DNA of 5,757 nucleotides. Origin: Rickettsiales bacterium. Lineage in GTDB: Bacteria > Pseudomonadota > Alphaproteobacteria > Rickettsiales > UBA1997. The stretch is taken from the NCBI GenBank assembly GCA_947455845.1, contig CANGQE010000090.1, positions 1-5,757 of the forward strand. The letters run 5' to 3'. Position 1 is the stretch's first letter, and each line of letters starts with the position of its first letter. Both the position numbers and the translations under genes were made by a program. Below, piece after piece: positions 5,516-5,757 of this stretch. Below the pieces are notes generated by a model. That model saw only the letters and a program-made list of their open reading frames with translations. It was not told the DNA's origin and ran no database searches.

Positions 5516-5757
5516 ATGTCAATCAACTGGTTTGGCGCCTGCACTTTATTAAAAAAAGAAGTTTGGCGTTTCTTAAAAGTTTATCACCAAACTTTATTAT
5601 CCCCCGTCATAAATATCATACTTTTTTTAGCGGTTTTTTCTTTGTCAGTTGGAAATCGTATTTCTGAAATTGAAGGCGTTCCTTTTGCAATTTTTATGGG
5701 TGCCGGATTAATTATGATGGCGGCAATGCAGAATGCTTTTGCCAACTCCTCCTCATC
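5516..5757 (+). CDS. ABC-2 type transporter permease, YadH-like (partial, N-terminus only)
   Basis: From the ATG at 5516 there are 80 codons before the window ends. The N-terminal segment TLLKKEVWRFLKVYHQTLLS is a cytoplasmic amphipathic stretch typical of ABC-2 permeases. A first membrane helix (about PVINIILFLAVFSLSVG, 30-46) follows, and then VPFAIFMGAGLIMMAAMQNA leading to FANSSS, which matches the highly conserved 'F..PGLIMM...QNAFANTSSS' signature of the YadH group. Such inner-membrane proteins pair with a YadG-like ATPase to export a substrate that is not well defined. No ATPase gene precedes it here; it would have to lie beyond the right edge or elsewhere. An in-frame stop at 5495-5497 and no other start between it and 5516 support the chosen start, though no Shine-Dalgarno sequence is seen. 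The palindrome at 5396-5473 is directly upstream. Confidence 0.85.
   Translation, partial: MSINWFGACTLLKKEVWRFLKVYHQTLLSPVINIILFLAVFSLSVGNRISEIEGVPFAIFMGAGLIMMAAMQNAFANSSS

Overview
This AT-rich window is a chromosomal segment, most likely from a Gram-negative bacterium of alphaproteobacterial or Rickettsiales-like character. The reasons are the style of the proteins: a ~590-residue three-domain aminopeptidase P with the M24 C-terminal domain, a PheS with the HLKWTLENF / RFRPSFFPFTEPSAEVDI signature, a YadH-like ABC-2 permease and a small exported cupredoxin. The taxonomic placement is inference from protein appearance only; no rRNA is present.

Layout. Positions 1-154 (minus) hold the N-terminus of an exported cupredoxin-domain protein, cut by the window edge. 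It lies 32 bp downstream of radA (187-1596, minus), the DNA repair/recombination ATPase. Upstream of radA, and overlapping it by 14 bp, is a small DUF2442 gene (1583-1837, minus). This is preceded by its usual partner, a DUF4160 gene (1840-2101, minus), which is broken by a one-base frameshift. A second, decayed version of the same module follows at 2125-2470: a frameshifted DUF2442 paralogue, the last six codons of a DUF4160 gene, and a related leader. Between the two modules lies an exact 30-bp copy of the radA start region. The locus between radA and pepP therefore looks like a place where DUF4160/DUF2442 pairs are added, duplicated and lost.

Divergently, pepP (2480-4252, plus) encodes a metallo-aminopeptidase P. 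It converges on pheS (4327-5349, minus), the phenylalanyl-tRNA synthetase alpha subunit, and a strong 19-bp-stem hairpin lies in the 74-bp gap between them. pheT is not next to pheS. Between pheS and a divergent ABC-2 permease (5516 to the window end, plus) lies a perfect 34-bp inverted repeat. One 19-nt piece of that repeat recurs with one mismatch between radA and the cupredoxin gene.

The conserved genes (repair, peptide turnover, translation, export) are ordinary housekeeping functions without an evident shared pathway. The unusual content is the degraded double DUF4160/DUF2442 locus with its radA-derived direct repeats, the large intergenic palindrome, and a four-residue insertion between two metal ligands of the aminopeptidase.
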